In this document: piece after piece, positions 45,488 to 56,800 of the stretch
Layout: each line of letters starts with the position of its first letter
Numbering within the stretch: position 1 is the stretch's first letter
DNA from: Peribolospora baueri
Taxonomy: Eukaryota; Basidiomycota; Peribolosporomycetes; Peribolosporales; Peribolosporaceae
DNA length: 64,000 bases
Reading direction: 5' to 3'
NCBI GenBank assembly: GCA_029717555.1
Contig: JAMDHS010000060.1
Coordinates: 62,001-126,000, forward strand
Notes under the pieces: model-generated
What the model was told of the DNA's origin: nothing
The model's input: only the letters and a program-made list of their open reading frames with translations
Databases searched by the model: none
Made by a program: the position numbers and the translations under genes

Positions 45488-47383
45488 TCAGACGACCACC
45501 GCACCGTCCCGCGCCATCCGTCCCCTCCCCCTCGCGTCTTCTGCCCCCTCTCCCCCCAAACCACGCGTCCCGATCGCCATGCCTATCGGCACGACGACAA
45601 CGCCGCTTCTCTCCCGCGAGCGAGAGCCGGCGACGTGCCCGGGGAGCGGCGAGGCGGTGCGCTTGCCCGACGTGCCGCGGGCGCGGGAGCGGCCTCTGGG
45701 TGGGGTCGAAGGGGAGGAGGGCATGGGAGTAGCAGAGGGGACGGGAGCGGGCGCTCCTCGCTCCTCGCGACCGCGCTCATGCGGGGAGACGGCGGCGGTA
45801 TCGAGGGGAGACGACGACGCGGGCGCGGGCGCAACGACAGGGCGGTAATCATGATGAAAGGGAAAGACAGCGACGGAGGAGTGGTTGTGTCGGTGAAAAG
45901 ACCTTGTGGTCGTCGGTGTCCGCTGCCTCGTCGCATCCGCCTCGGCAAGCGTCTTCAAGCTTTCCGGGCTCAGCAGCGGGCCGGGACCGGCTCCGAAGCC
46001 GGGGCACGAGGGGCGGTGGCACACGGACACGGACGACACCTCGCTGGAGGGCGCGGCAGTGAAGGAGCGGCCGAGGAGGAGGCGCGAGGGCGAGGGCGAG
46101 GGCGAGGGCGAGGGCATGGGCATGGTGGAGGTCACCGGCAGCGTCCTCTCGTCGCTGGGCGTGGGTGTGGACGACTCAGACAGGTCGCCGCCCTCCGCGC
46201 CGACGAGGCCGGTGCCGGAGGGCAGCGCGTCCATGGTCCTCCTGCGCATCGAAGCGTCGTGGCGCCGCGGGACGTCGTCGGACGAGTGACGGCCTTCGAC
46301 GCGGGCGTTGCGGGCGATGACGGCGCTGCCGACCGATCTGGCGAGCACGGGCGAGACGGAGCCGGGGTGGGCGGTCAAGGTGGGACTGGAGCGGTCCCTG
46401 TGAGCGGTGGCGGAGGTCCTGCGGAAGACGGTGGAGAGGGCGGACCGGATGGGCGCCGGGAGGTTGGTCGTGCTGGGACGACGGGCGAAGGAGAGCGAGG
46501 GCGACTTCCATGGCGAGGGGCGGGCGGTATTGGGCTGCTGCTGCTTCTTCTTTTCCTTCCTCTCTTCGACGGCGGGACCGGCACCGGAGACAAGAGGAGA
46601 GACGGCGGGAGGGAGCTTGAACTGCTCGTCATCGAGGCCCGCATCATCGTCGCCGTCGTCCTCCTCCTCTCGGCTGGTGTGCGAGTAGGAGTACGTTGCG
46701 GGGCTGGGGGCGCTGTCGGTGACGTTGGTGAACGAGGCGCTGGAATAGGGCGACGACTCGTCGTCGTCATCGTCGTCGTCATCCTCGACATCCGAGAGGG
46801 AGGAGAACGTGGACCGAGAGCTGCTCCTGGGCGTCTTGCTCGTTCTCGTCTCGATCGGGAGCATGTTTGGCGTCGCGAGCTTGCGGTCGTGGGCGTGGAG
46901 GGCAGGCGAGGTGAGGGCGAGCTTGGCGCGGGAGGAGGAAGGGATGGGCTGGCCGTCGGCGCCGACGAAGGCAGCCGAGGGGAGCGAGGCGAGCACGGCG
47001 GGCGAGGGAGGGCAAGGGTAGCGGAGGTCTACGGGGAGGCCGTCGTCGTGGTGGCGGCGTCGACGGTGGTCGTCGTCGTCGCCGTCGCGCAGGTCGGGGG
47101 AGCCGGAGGCGTAGGCGAGGGACTTGCGCCTGTCGTCGTCCCTGCATGCGTCAGAGCAATAGAGGAGGCCGCCGGTGGTGGGTCCGGCGCAGTTGGCGCA
47201 GAGGTCGTCGGCGAAGGGGGAGGCAAAGTCCAACATGTCGTCGTCGCGATCGCCGGGGCGCGGGGAGAGGCGACGGCCGCGGCGGTCTTGTTGCTGGCGG
47301 CGGTCGGGGTGATCGTCGGCGTAGGAGGCGGGGAGGAGGGGGTCGTCTAGATAAGCAAAGTTGCGAGCGGTGAGCTGTGGCAT
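45488..47383 (-). CDS. Ecl1-like (life-span regulatory) zinc-binding protein
   Basis: One exon, 631 residues from ATG 47383 (MPQLTARNFAYLDDPLLPAS). The only recognisable domain is a short zinc motif at residues 62-80, LCANCAGPTTGGLLYCSDAC, with CX2CX10CX3C spacing as in the fungal Ecl1/2/3 family that affects chronological life span and stress or zinc responses. The rest is low complexity: an acidic run near SLSDVEDDDDDDDDESS, Ser/Pro-rich blocks, PSPSPSPSPS from a hexamer repeat, and Arg-rich segments. Intact Ecl1 proteins in yeasts are ~80-120 residues; basidiomycete members are longer. The frame stays open upstream to a Met at 47905 (174 more codons), but that part is repeat-derived and reads like leader. 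Confidence 0.65.
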   Translation of the reverse strand: MPQLTARNFAYLDDPLLPASYADDHPDRRQQQDRRGRRLSPRPGDRDDDMLDFASPFADDLCANCAGPTTGGLLYCSDACRDDDRRKSLAYASGSPDLRDGDDDDHRRRRHHDDGLPVDLRYPCPPSPAVLASLPSAAFVGADGQPIPSSSRAKLALTSPALHAHDRKLATPNMLPIETRTSKTPRSSSRSTFSSLSDVEDDDDDDDDESSPYSSASFTNVTDSAPSPATYSYSHTSREEEDDGDDDAGLDDEQFKLPPAVSPLVSGAGPAVEERKEKKKQQQPNTARPSPWKSPSLSFARRPSTTNLPAPIRSALSTVFRRTSATAHRDRSSPTLTAHPGSVSPVLARSVGSAVIARNARVEGRHSSDDVPRRHDASMRRRTMDALPSGTGLVGAEGGDLSESSTPTPSDERTLPVTSTMPMPSPSPSPSPSRLLLGRSFTAAPSSEVSSVSVCHRPSCPGFGAGPGPLLSPESLKTLAEADATRQRTPTTTRSFHRHNHSSVAVFPFHHDYRPVVAPAPASSSPLDTAAVSPHERGREERGAPAPVPSATPMPSSPSTPPRGRSRARGTSGKRTASPLPGHVAGSRSRERSGVVVVPIGMAIGTRGLGGEGAEDARGRGRMARDGAVVV

Positions 47384-47566
47384 GAGGGGCGAGGAGGAGA
47401 GGGCGACGATGTGGGATGTGTGGAAGATGGGCGGAAGGATGCTTTTATATAGAAGTTTTGCGGCCGGGGCGATGACTCGTTGGTCGGTGGGTCGATCGAT
47501 ATCGTCGAGGCGGCGAGAGGAGGCGGGAGTGGTGACGACGGGCGAGGAGGTCGAGTCAGGGGCGAG

Positions 47567-47632
47567 GCGAAGGCGAGGGCGAAAGCGAAGGCGAAGGCGA
47601 AGGAAGGTGAAGGTGAAGGTGAAGGTGAAGGG
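47567..47632. repeat. GAAGGC/GAAGGT hexanucleotide array
   Basis: About ten hexamer units that drift from GAGGGC/GAAAGC to GAAGGC and then GAAGGT. It lies in the 5' leader region of the Ecl1-like gene. Confidence 0.8.
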
Positions 47633-48726
47633 AGCGGTGGTGACCAGAGGGTGATCACTCGAAGGGTACGCGCGCGCGTCGTCGTCGTGGCCGTGGTGGT
47701 GGTGGTCGGTGGAAGACGAAGAGATGGGGGCGTAGGAGAGGGCTAGGGTGAACGATGGGTCGATGGTGATGGAGAAGGAGAGGTGCGAATAAAAAGAAGC
47801 AGGCGAGTCGAGTGGGATGAGGGAGGGAGGGAAGAATGAGGTGCTGAGGAGGGGAGGAAGGGTTCGTTGCAAGGTGATGTGTGCAAGAAGAAGAAAAGAG
47901 GGCACGAGCGGCGGGGCGGGATGAGATGATGGGATGGTGAGATGATGAGATGGGAAGGGTTGGTTGGGTTGGTTGGTTGGTTGGTTGACAGCCAGACAGA
48001 GTCAGTCAGTAGTCGTCAGTCAGTCCTCACTAAGTCAGTCCGTGTCGTCTCTGAGGTACTGAGTCGCCGTCAGGTCATGCCATGTTATGTTACGCCGCCT
48101 TCTTCCTCCTTCCTGCCGCACAACGTCGGTCCACGACGGTGCTTAGTGTGCTCGCGGCGGGGCACGTATCACCATCCCCGCCGCCACACACGCACCCAAA
48201 CCCGTCGTCGTCCATCGGCCGCGACCCAATCCCCATCGTCCCCTCCCATCACGCACTACCCACTCGGAGACTCGGACTATAGCTGCTGTGTCACCACTCC
48301 ACGTAGCCCTCCCCGCGCGGCCGACGGCCGAGCGAGCGCGCGGATCCTCTTTTGTCTTCGCCTCGTTCCTCCTTCAGTGTCGCCTCCCCTTTCCTTGTGC
48401 TGTGCCGTTCTGTCATGTCCTGCCCCGCTCCCTCCCGGACATATCGAATCGAATCGAATCGGATCGGCTCGAAGGAAAGTGTAAGAAGGAAGGGGGAAGA
48501 AAATGGGGACCGAACGAACAAACGAACGACCGAACGCATAAGCCAGGCTCCTCTCTCTTTCCTTTCCTTTCCTCTCCTCATCGCCGCTCGTCCCGCCTGA
48601 GTCAGTCAGTCCGCAGTCAGTCAGTCGTCAGTCAGCAACTTAGCAAGCTCTCCCATTCGAGGCACAGGCGGGCACGCAATGCAGGCAGGGGAGCATTTTT
48701 TGGGTCCTGCCTCAGGGCGCGAGGCG

Positions 48727-48780
48727 GTCACGGTCACGGTCACGGTCACGGTACGGTACGGACGGGTACGGTAACGGTAA
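48727..48780. repeat. GGTCAC hexanucleotide array
   Basis: Four perfect GGTCAC units followed by degenerate GGTACG/GGTAAC units. Confidence 0.8.
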
Positions 48781-49889
48781 CTAAGTAAGCCCCGGTGAGG
48801 TATGGAGGGAGGGTGCAAGCGGCGGAGACGGAGAAGGTGCAATGCGATGCGATGCGTGCGTGCTTGCTTACCCGCCTGCCTCTCGCCGGCTGGCTCGCTG
48901 GCTGGCACGCCTTCTCGGGCACCCACGAATCGCGGCGGCGCGTGCCGGGAGGAGGGAGAACGGGAAGGAAAAAAAAAAGGGAGCAGAAGAAAACAAAAAA
49001 TAAAAAATAGAAAATTCGTCGTCGAACGGCGCCGATGCCGTGCGTGACGTGACCGACCCGCCTTGCCACGTGCGCCTCCGGAACGTCCCCAAAAGGCAGC
49101 ACGTTGCGTTGCGCTCTGTCAGCCACCGCAACCGCAGCCGCAGACAATGCTGACTGCGGCCGGTCTCACTTTCGTCAGCCACCGCGCGCCGGGCCGTTCT
49201 GTAGCGCGGACCACGTGCCCCGCCTGCGTCCTGACTGGGTGGACTGGGTGGACTGGATTGGACTCGCCCAAGTCGGGCGACTGTCCGTGTCTCGTCTTGT
49301 CTTGTCTTGTCTGACTGAGCACGGTCGCCGCCCACCGAGCGAACAAGAAAGAACAAGCATCCGCCCGTTCCTTTCTTCGCCTCCTTTTTCTTTCCTTTTC
49401 TCTTCGTCGTCGACCGTCATTCGCTAATACAATACAGCCAGCCAGCCGCGGGATGTCCGCGAGTTGTCCCCATGTACTCGCCGCGCCGTGTGCCAGCCAG
49501 CAAGAAAAAGGAAAGAAAGGAAGAAAGAATGCACTCGGACAATGACCGAAATCGCTTGAAACTAGGGAGCGTGCCTGCGGAAAAGGAAAATAGACAAGAG
49601 AGGCGAGACACGAGACAGACGGACAGACGAAGACACGCATAATACATAGTCAAACAGACAGACAGACAGACTGGCTGTCACCCGGCACGGCACGCGCACA
49701 TGGCGCTGCGGCTGCGGCAATGGCCCTGCAATTCGCGTTTCTTTCGCGACGCGACGCGACGCGCCGAGGGGAGCGAGTGAGGACGCAACCGGTCGACCTG
49801 TCCTTGCTCGTCGTCGTCCTCGTCGTCGCTCGCTCGATACCTTCCTCCATTGCCCTCTTTTACTCTTCCTATCTTCTCGCACCCCGTTC

Positions 49890-51361
49890 ATGCTTTCTTC
49901 TCACGTCCCGGCTCACAAGAGGTGAGTGAGTGGCTGGCTGGTCGGTAAGATAGAGAGATGGATGGGAGGTTGGATGGACATATGGACAGATGGATACACA
50001 CATGGACAGGCGCGAACGTCTTTCTGACCCCTCCCACCCCACTCTCCAGGTCCGTCACCCGCCAATATGGCTCCAACAAGCGTCAGCGCATCGCCCTGCC
50101 CGACCACCCCGCTCCTCCTCCTTTTCCTTTTCCCTCCACCCCAACCCGCACCGCTTATTCGTCTTCTAGCCCGCCTACGTCGCCCCCGCCCGCGACGCCC
50201 CCCGCCGCGTCCACCATTCCGCCGTCTTTTTTCAAGGCCCGCGAGAGCGACAAGGAGAACGCCCGTCCCGTCACCGTCGCCATCCGCGACCACCGGCCGG
50301 GCGAAGGGAAGGACAACCGTACCGGCGCTCGGACGGGGACGGGGCAGGCGACGCTCGACGCCTTCTTCGCACCCGTTCCCACGAGGGCGAAGACAAAGAC
50401 AAGGGGCACGGGCCTCTTTGATTCGCAGCCAAGGTCCGCCTCCTCCATCTCTCGCTTCTCTTCCTCTGCCTCCTCCGTCCCCGAGCAGCTCATACTCGAC
50501 CTTGGCCAGGCCTCCGCGCTCACGATCCACTGTGCAACGTGCGGCATGTCGTACGCCCGTGGTGCACCCGAGGACGAGGACCTCCACGGCAAACACCACA
50601 AGAGGGTGGTGCGCGGGATCGAGTGGCCCAAGGCGGGCGTGAGGGGACAGGTGGACGTTGGCGGCGTCGAGTGGGTGGCCGCCGGGCGGCAGGAGAAGAC
50701 GGTCGAGCAGCGGATTTTGGTCGTGCCGTGTGCCGCCGGTGACGCATCCTCGTCGTCGTTGTCGTCGTCGTCGTCGTCATCCTTTCTTCCCCCAAAAATA
50801 CGAGAAGTCCTTTCCACAATCGACACCGAGCTCGGCGCCGTACCTCTCTCTGCTCGAGCGCTCGCCGGATGCAAGATATTTCTGTGCTTGAGGGGAAGGA
50901 CGGTCGTTGGTGCTGCGGTGGTCGGCAGGATTGGCGTGGCGAGGAGGGTGAGACTGGTGGAATCGACGGGGTCAGGCGATGCGGTCAAATTGGGGGCGGG
51001 AACGAGGAAGAGCGAGGAGGAGGAAGAGGACGGGGCGGTGTTTGTCGAGTGCGTCTTCCCTCTGCCGGTCATCATCGCTCTCCTTTCTTCGCTCACCCTC
51101 CCTTTCTCTACTCTACATGCCAGCCCGACGCCGCACCCGACCACCATCGGCATCCACCGCATCTGGGTCTCCTGCACCTTGCGTCGCTCCGGCATCGCCT
51201 CACTCCTCCTCAACGCCGCACTAGACCGCTTCATCTACGGATCCCCCAAGGGTGCCCTTGACAAGGCACGCGACGTCGCTTTTAGCCAGCCTACGAGGAG
51301 CGGTAGAAAGCTCGCGGAGAGGTGGACGGGTCGTTCGGATTTTTTGGTGTTTGATGAGTGA
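49890..51361 (+). CDS. ECO1: Cohesin (sister-chromatid) acetyltransferase
   Basis: Two exons, 49890-49921 (MLSSHVPAHKR) and 50050-51361, give 447 residues. The N-terminus has SVTRQYGSNKRQR, typical of Eco1/ESCO, and a PCNA-interacting box QATLDAFF that ties acetylation to replication forks. A C2H2-type zinc finger follows: CATCGMSYARGAPEDEDLHGK with HHKRVVRGIEW. The acetyltransferase core ends with IGIHRIWVSCTLRRSGIA (acetyl-CoA loop), AFSQPTRSGRKLAERW and FLVFDE. It acetylates Smc3 to lock cohesin in S phase. A KEN motif (DKENARP) precedes the PIP box. The first intron is full of GGAT/GTGA repeats. Confidence 0.93.
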
Positions 51362-53839
51362 CGACGACGTGGCGAGAGGAGTGGTGCCGCTGATACTCTG
51401 TCTGTCTGCCTATCTGCCTGCCTATCTGCCTGCCTGTCTGTCTGTTTGTCTATCTCTCATACTCACTCGTACTCTAGGCATGCATGTCCCTACGCACTCG
51501 CTGTATTTCGCATGGCGGTTCGTAGGAATCGTATCGTTCGCCATGAGACGCGAGCGGTGCGAGCGCCGTTCTCGACAAAGCCGGCCGTCCGTCCATCGCT
51601 GTCGCTTACGTACATACAGCGTGTACGGCGCGGCGGCACTTGCCATGGAGAGATGATGAGCGCCGGAATGGAAGACACGACACGATGCAGGAGGGCGCAA
51701 GGTCGGGCGTGCGGGGAAGGAGGAGGGCGGGGAAATGGAGCGGGAGGAGGCCGCCTCGTCGGGTCGTCGCCGAGCCGCCCGCGTCATGTCTGTCTGCCGC
51801 GCCAACGACGAAACCTTGTCTCGTCTTTTTTTCTTCTTTTTTTTTATGGTCGCCCAATGCGCCGACACCAGCATTTTTTTTTCCCTTCTTTTCTTCTCCT
51901 TCTTCTCCTCCGCCGCCTTCTTTTGTGGCCGCCCCGCACCACACAAAATCTCAATCTCGCTTTCTTTCCCCTTCGACGGCGTCCAACTGCTCCCTTTTAT
52001 CCGCCCGGCCACCCGTTCTCCCCGCTCCCGTCGGCGCCAAAATAGTCAGCTCAGCTCGGTCGCCTGCGACCAGCGTGGTTGGTTGGTGGGCCAGAAGTTA
52101 ACCTTGGTTGAGCGGAACGAGTACGAGACGGGACGCGGCGCGGCGCGGCGGAGAGAAAGACAAGGCTAATGAAGTCGCTGGCCCAGCCTGCCCTGCGACG
52201 GACCGTCCGTGGACGGCGCTGAGTGAGGGCCAGAACGAAAATCACACCCGCCGACAGCTTTCCATCACGCCCGCTCACGATAGAACAGACAGACAGAGCT
52301 CAGCGCAGCGCAGTACACCTTCGTGACGGTACGTGTCCGCCGTGGAGAAATTGACGAGAAAGGGGACCTCTCTCTTCCCACATTACACATTGCACCCGTG
52401 AGCACGTTCGACCCTTCCTTCCATCGTCCGCCCATCCGCCATGCGCGTCGTGAGCACCTCGTCGTGAGCACAGTGCCGACTATTCCCCTCACGTCCAACG
52501 TGCCCGTACCGTGTCCTTGTCCTTGTCCATGTTCATATCCGTATCCGTATCCGTGTCCGCGTCCGCGTCCGTGCCTTCGGCACGGCGTCTCGTCTCGTTC
52601 TCGGCCAGCACGCGTCCGCACGTTGTACGTCCAGCTACTCGGCTCATGGAAACGGAAACACAGGTGCTCGAAATGGGTCAACAGACAGACAGTCAGTCAG
52701 CCGGTCAGCCAGTCAGCCCGATGGGTCACTCGTCCACGCACCCATCGCCGTCGCTTCGCTCCCTATTCTCCACCTGCAAACGGTTCGCTACGCACGCGAA
52801 CAAAAAAAGGGCAAGTTCCTAATTAATAAACGTAAACACCTTGCTCGCCGCACCCGTTCCGTTCGTCCATTCGAGGGTCCGTCCAGCGGGGCGGGCCGAT
52901 CGAGAACGACGACCGCGCTGGGGATGATCATCAGTGGCCGGCCCGTCGGTTTTCGTTCTCGCTATCGTCGGCGCTTCGTGTGCCGCCTTTGAATAGGAAA
53001 GCCAACGGCCTGACCGGCGGCGCGCATCGCAGACAGCCAACCAGCCCGGCCTCCAGCCCGCCTGGTGAAATGAGTCGGTGAGGCCGTTGCGTCTCATCGG
53101 ACACGAGGCTGGCTGGAGCAGCCCAGTTGGGCAGCAGTGCTGCACTCAAAAGAAAAAGGACAAACCCCGACCCGATCGAATGCGCATTGCCGTTTCTCAA
53201 ACCGACTTTCGACGGGGCCTCAACCGGAGCTGCTTCTTCCAGCGCCAGCGTGCCCTCGTTCCAATATCGTTCCATGAAAACCTCGAGTCGTCGTACTTGC
53301 CACTTGCTCCAGCACATGCCCTGGCACGACTGGATATGGAACGCCTCGGCGACAGCGCCAACGATAGCGCCACTTTGCGGCATGCTTGGACGTCCGACCT
53401 GCCGAGTGTAAGTCCGACGAACCGGCCCCCCCCTTTCATTCTTCGGCTTCTGGCGCGTACAAACGAGCAACTTTTTCTCCATGTCCGCGCGCGCGCGGCA
53501 TACCTGCTTAGTCGCCGGACTCAATTCTGACTTGGCACCGCCATCCCTCGCCGGCTCGCCGTAAGTGTGCGTCGTGATGATGATGATGACGACCAGCGAC
53601 GGACGTCCGGCCCGCTCGTCGTCCGACGGACACGTGGTTTACATAAGCGACGAGCGGAACGGTCCCATGGCCGGTCCCGGAAGGACCGCAGCAGTTGGAC
53701 GTCTTCCTGTCTCCAATCTAATCTTCGATCTCCTTCCTCAGCGTGTCTCCTTTCGCGCTTCGTCTCCTTTCTTTCCTCTTCTGTCTCTCCAAGGTCGAGC
53801 GGGAGAGAGAGCGAGTGTGGGCAGGGCGTCGTTGCTGAT
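51362..53839. other. 2.5-kb spacer between ECO1 and ISM1
   Basis: No gene is supported with confidence. CTGT/CTGC tetramers lie at 51396-51450, poly-T/CTT tracts at 51825-51920, a hexamer array at 52509-52575, and CAGA/CAGT tetramers at 52680-52720. One open stretch, 53127-53408 (+), reads RTNPDPIECALPFLKPTFDG and stops at a good GTAAGT donor; it could be an exon of an unknown gene. Confidence 0.5.
52509..52575. repeat. TGTCCT/TATCCG/CGTCCG hexanucleotide array
   Basis: Ten or eleven hexamers that change step by step along the array (TGTCCT, TATCCG, TGTCCG, CGTCCG). Confidence 0.8.
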
Positions 53840-56800
53840 ATGATGCTGCTCGGCGGACGGGTGCCTTTGGGGCGAAACCCGCCGCGCTGTCAGAGCGCCC
53901 GAGGCAGCTGGTCGTCGTCTTCACCCCCGGTCGCCTTCGCCCGTCGTCATCCTAGTCCCGACGCCTCCTTCACACCCTCGACAGTGCGCACTCCACGGCC
54001 CTTCTTCCTCTCCACCACAGCAGTGCGCCGCGATGCACCAGCCAGCTCCTCCAAGCTTGCGGCACCCAAAGACGCAGCAGACAAGGCGTTCGCCCACACC
54101 CTCCTCCTTCCCAAGACTCCCTTCCCTCTCCGAGCCGACGCCAAGAGGAGGGAGACGTTGTTTAGAGAGAGGACGACGGACGAACTATATCGGTGGCAGG
54201 TGAGCGCCGTTCCCGTCTCTTCCTATTCGCCGTATATGTACGCCGTAGAACTTGGTCGTTGCTGCCGCGTCGGCTCGGCCGAGGAGAATATCGAAACGAG
54301 AGTGTGCGAATCGCAGCGAGACGAGCCGTGGGGGGAGCCAGATGAACAGATTCCCCCAACCCTTGAATGTCTTTTTGTCTAGTGGGTGAACAACACTGGC
54401 TCCGTGTTTGTGTTGCACGATGGCCCGCCCTACGCCAATGGTCACCTTCACATGGGTGCGTCCGTAACCGGTACCACACCCTCCGCTCCTCATGCGGAGA
54501 CTACACGAAGAGATGGACTGGCATACTGACCTTTTTTTGCCGTCGTCCTTGGCGTTGTCCGTGTATGGTCTGCAGGCCATGCAATGAACAAGATCTTGAA
54601 GGATATCATCAACCGGTACAAGGTCTTGCGCGGTCATCGCGTGCAGTGAGTCCAAAGGCGACGGCATGCCTTTCCTCGATGCAGGTTCTCGGAGGACTGG
54701 AAGGAGGATGACTGAAAAGAAGGAGCAACCCTTCTGTCAACGTTTCCAGCTACATGCCCGGGTGGGATTGTCACGGCCTGCCCATCGAGCAGAAGGCCTT
54801 GGCCGAAAAGCTCAAGGTTAGTCTCGCCCTCTCTTTCTCTCCCCGGTCATTTTTCATCGAACTCGCATGTGCTGACGGACCGTTCCGACGGCCTTACGCG
54901 CGTAGGGCAGGGATTTCCGCACCATCTCTCCCGTTGACATCCGTCGCGCCGCCCGCGAGACAGCGCAAGAGGGCATCGCCCTCCAGCGGGGCGAGTTCCA
55001 ACGGTTCGGTGTCATGGCCGACTGGAGCCAGGCAGGGACGTACCGGACCCTAGGTGAGTTTCCGATCGGGGTGTGCCTTGGTTTTGGCTCGCCGCCACGA
55101 CTTTTTTCCGCCCCCCTCCTGCGACTGATTCGTTCACCTGGTCATGTGCCCTCCCTGCTCTACACAGACCGTGACTACGAGATGGCGCAGCTCCAAGTGT
55201 TCTCCGAAATGGTTCGAAAAGGTGCGGTGCCGGTTGCGAGCGCTCGGCTCAACTTGACTCCACGCTCTTCGACCGCTCAACGAGACATCCGTCTCCGTCG
55301 ATAGGTCTCATCTACCGCAAGCACAAACCCGTGTATTGGTCCCCGTCCTCGCGCACCGCGCTCGCCGAAGCGGAGCTCGTGTACGAAGATAACCACACGT
55401 CCAAGAGCGTGTACGTGCGGTTTCCGCTACGGGCGGGCCCAGGTCTCGTGAGCGCGGTCAAAGGCACGCCCGCAGAGGACAAACTGGGCGAGGCCGCGAT
55501 CGTCATCTGGACCACCACACCGTGGACCTTGCCTTCGAACATGGTGAGCTTAGTTCGTCTTGCGCCGCCGTTGGAGACAGCTCCCGTTCATCCGTCGTCT
55601 CGTGTCGCCGTATCGTCCGCACAGGCCGTCGCTGTCCACCCGGAGCTCAGGTACTGCTTGGCGCGGCTGAGGAGGGACGACTCGTATATGATCTTGTCTC
55701 GCGATCGGTTACCGGCGCTGCGCGAGCTCCTCGGCGACCTGGATCCTCTCGCCGAGTTCCCAGGTGAGCCCGTTTTCCCGACACCCGTGGCAGTCGGATT
55801 CGCACGCTGACCGGCGCGCTCGTTTCAACCTAGGCTCGGCGCTGCTCGACTCGAGCTACACGCACCTCTTCTTGGCCCCGACGTCTCCCCCGCGGCCGAT
55901 CGTCCCCGGCTCCCACGTCACCTCCGACTCTGGAACTGGTCTCGTCCACTCCGCTCCCGCACACGGAGCGGAGGACTATTTGCTGCTCGACTTGCTGGGC
56001 TTGCTCAAAGGTTCGACGGCCGTGCCTACTTCTTCCAACCTGGCCGGCCGTGCACAAGAGGAGATGATCTGCCCCGTCGATGAGGACGGCCGGTTCACCG
56101 GCGACGTCGCCTCCCTCGGCGATTCTGCCACCCTCGACCTCGCTTCCCGGCTTCAGGGCAAAGCCGTCCAGGGCGCCGGCGGTCGAGAAGTGATCAAGCT
56201 GCTCGAGGAAAACGGCGTCCTGCTCGGTCAGGCGACGATCAGGCACAAGTATCCTTACGATTGGAGGACGAAGAAGCCGGTGATCACGAGGTGAGTGAAT
56301 GAGGCCGTCGCCGTCGGGCGGCAGCGTTCCTCGTGGATAGATGGCGTCCGACTGAACGAGCCCGCTTTCTACCCACCCGCTTTCCCTGCCCCTCCCCGTC
56401 CGCGTGCTCCTTCCTCCTGTCCGTCCGACCCTGTTGGTCAGGGCGACGTCTCAATGGTTTGCCAACATTGACGAGATCAAGGAGCTGGCGCTCCAGGTCG
56501 CCGACAGCGTTCGGTTCTCTCCCGAGACTGGTGAGCCCGCTTCCGCTCGTACGTGTCTCAAACGGAAGCACTGAGCGCACGTCCTCCTCCTGGACGGCGC
56601 GCAGGGAAGAATCGCTTGAAAGCTTTCGTCCAAGGACGATCGGAGTGGTGCATATCCCGGCAGCGCGCATGGGGCGTGCCCATCCCTGTGCTCTACGACG
56701 CGACCACGGACGAACCTTTGTTGACGGAAGCGAGCGTGTCGCACATCGCCAAGGTGCTCGGCGACAAAGGAACCGACTACTGGTGGGAGGGTCCTGTGGA

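Larger units (their letters stand above)
47384..49889. other. 2.5-kb divergent spacer between the Ecl1-like gene and ECO1
   Basis: No gene could be supported. The spacer is packed with simple repeats: GAAGGC/GAAGGT hexamers at 47567-47632, GGTT at 47957-47985, GTCA at 48000-48045 and 48600-48640, GGTCAC hexamers at 48727-48752, and GACA at 49651-49670. CACGTG E-boxes are at 49067-49072 and 49212-49217. As the two flanking genes diverge, this is their joint upstream region. Confidence 0.6.

Noticed and set aside
45395-47350. 651-codon plus-strand ORF
   Set aside because: It is the antisense shadow of the Ecl1-like gene in very GC-rich, repeat-rich DNA. Its composition (runs of Gly, Val and Arg) and lack of any motif fit a shadow frame.
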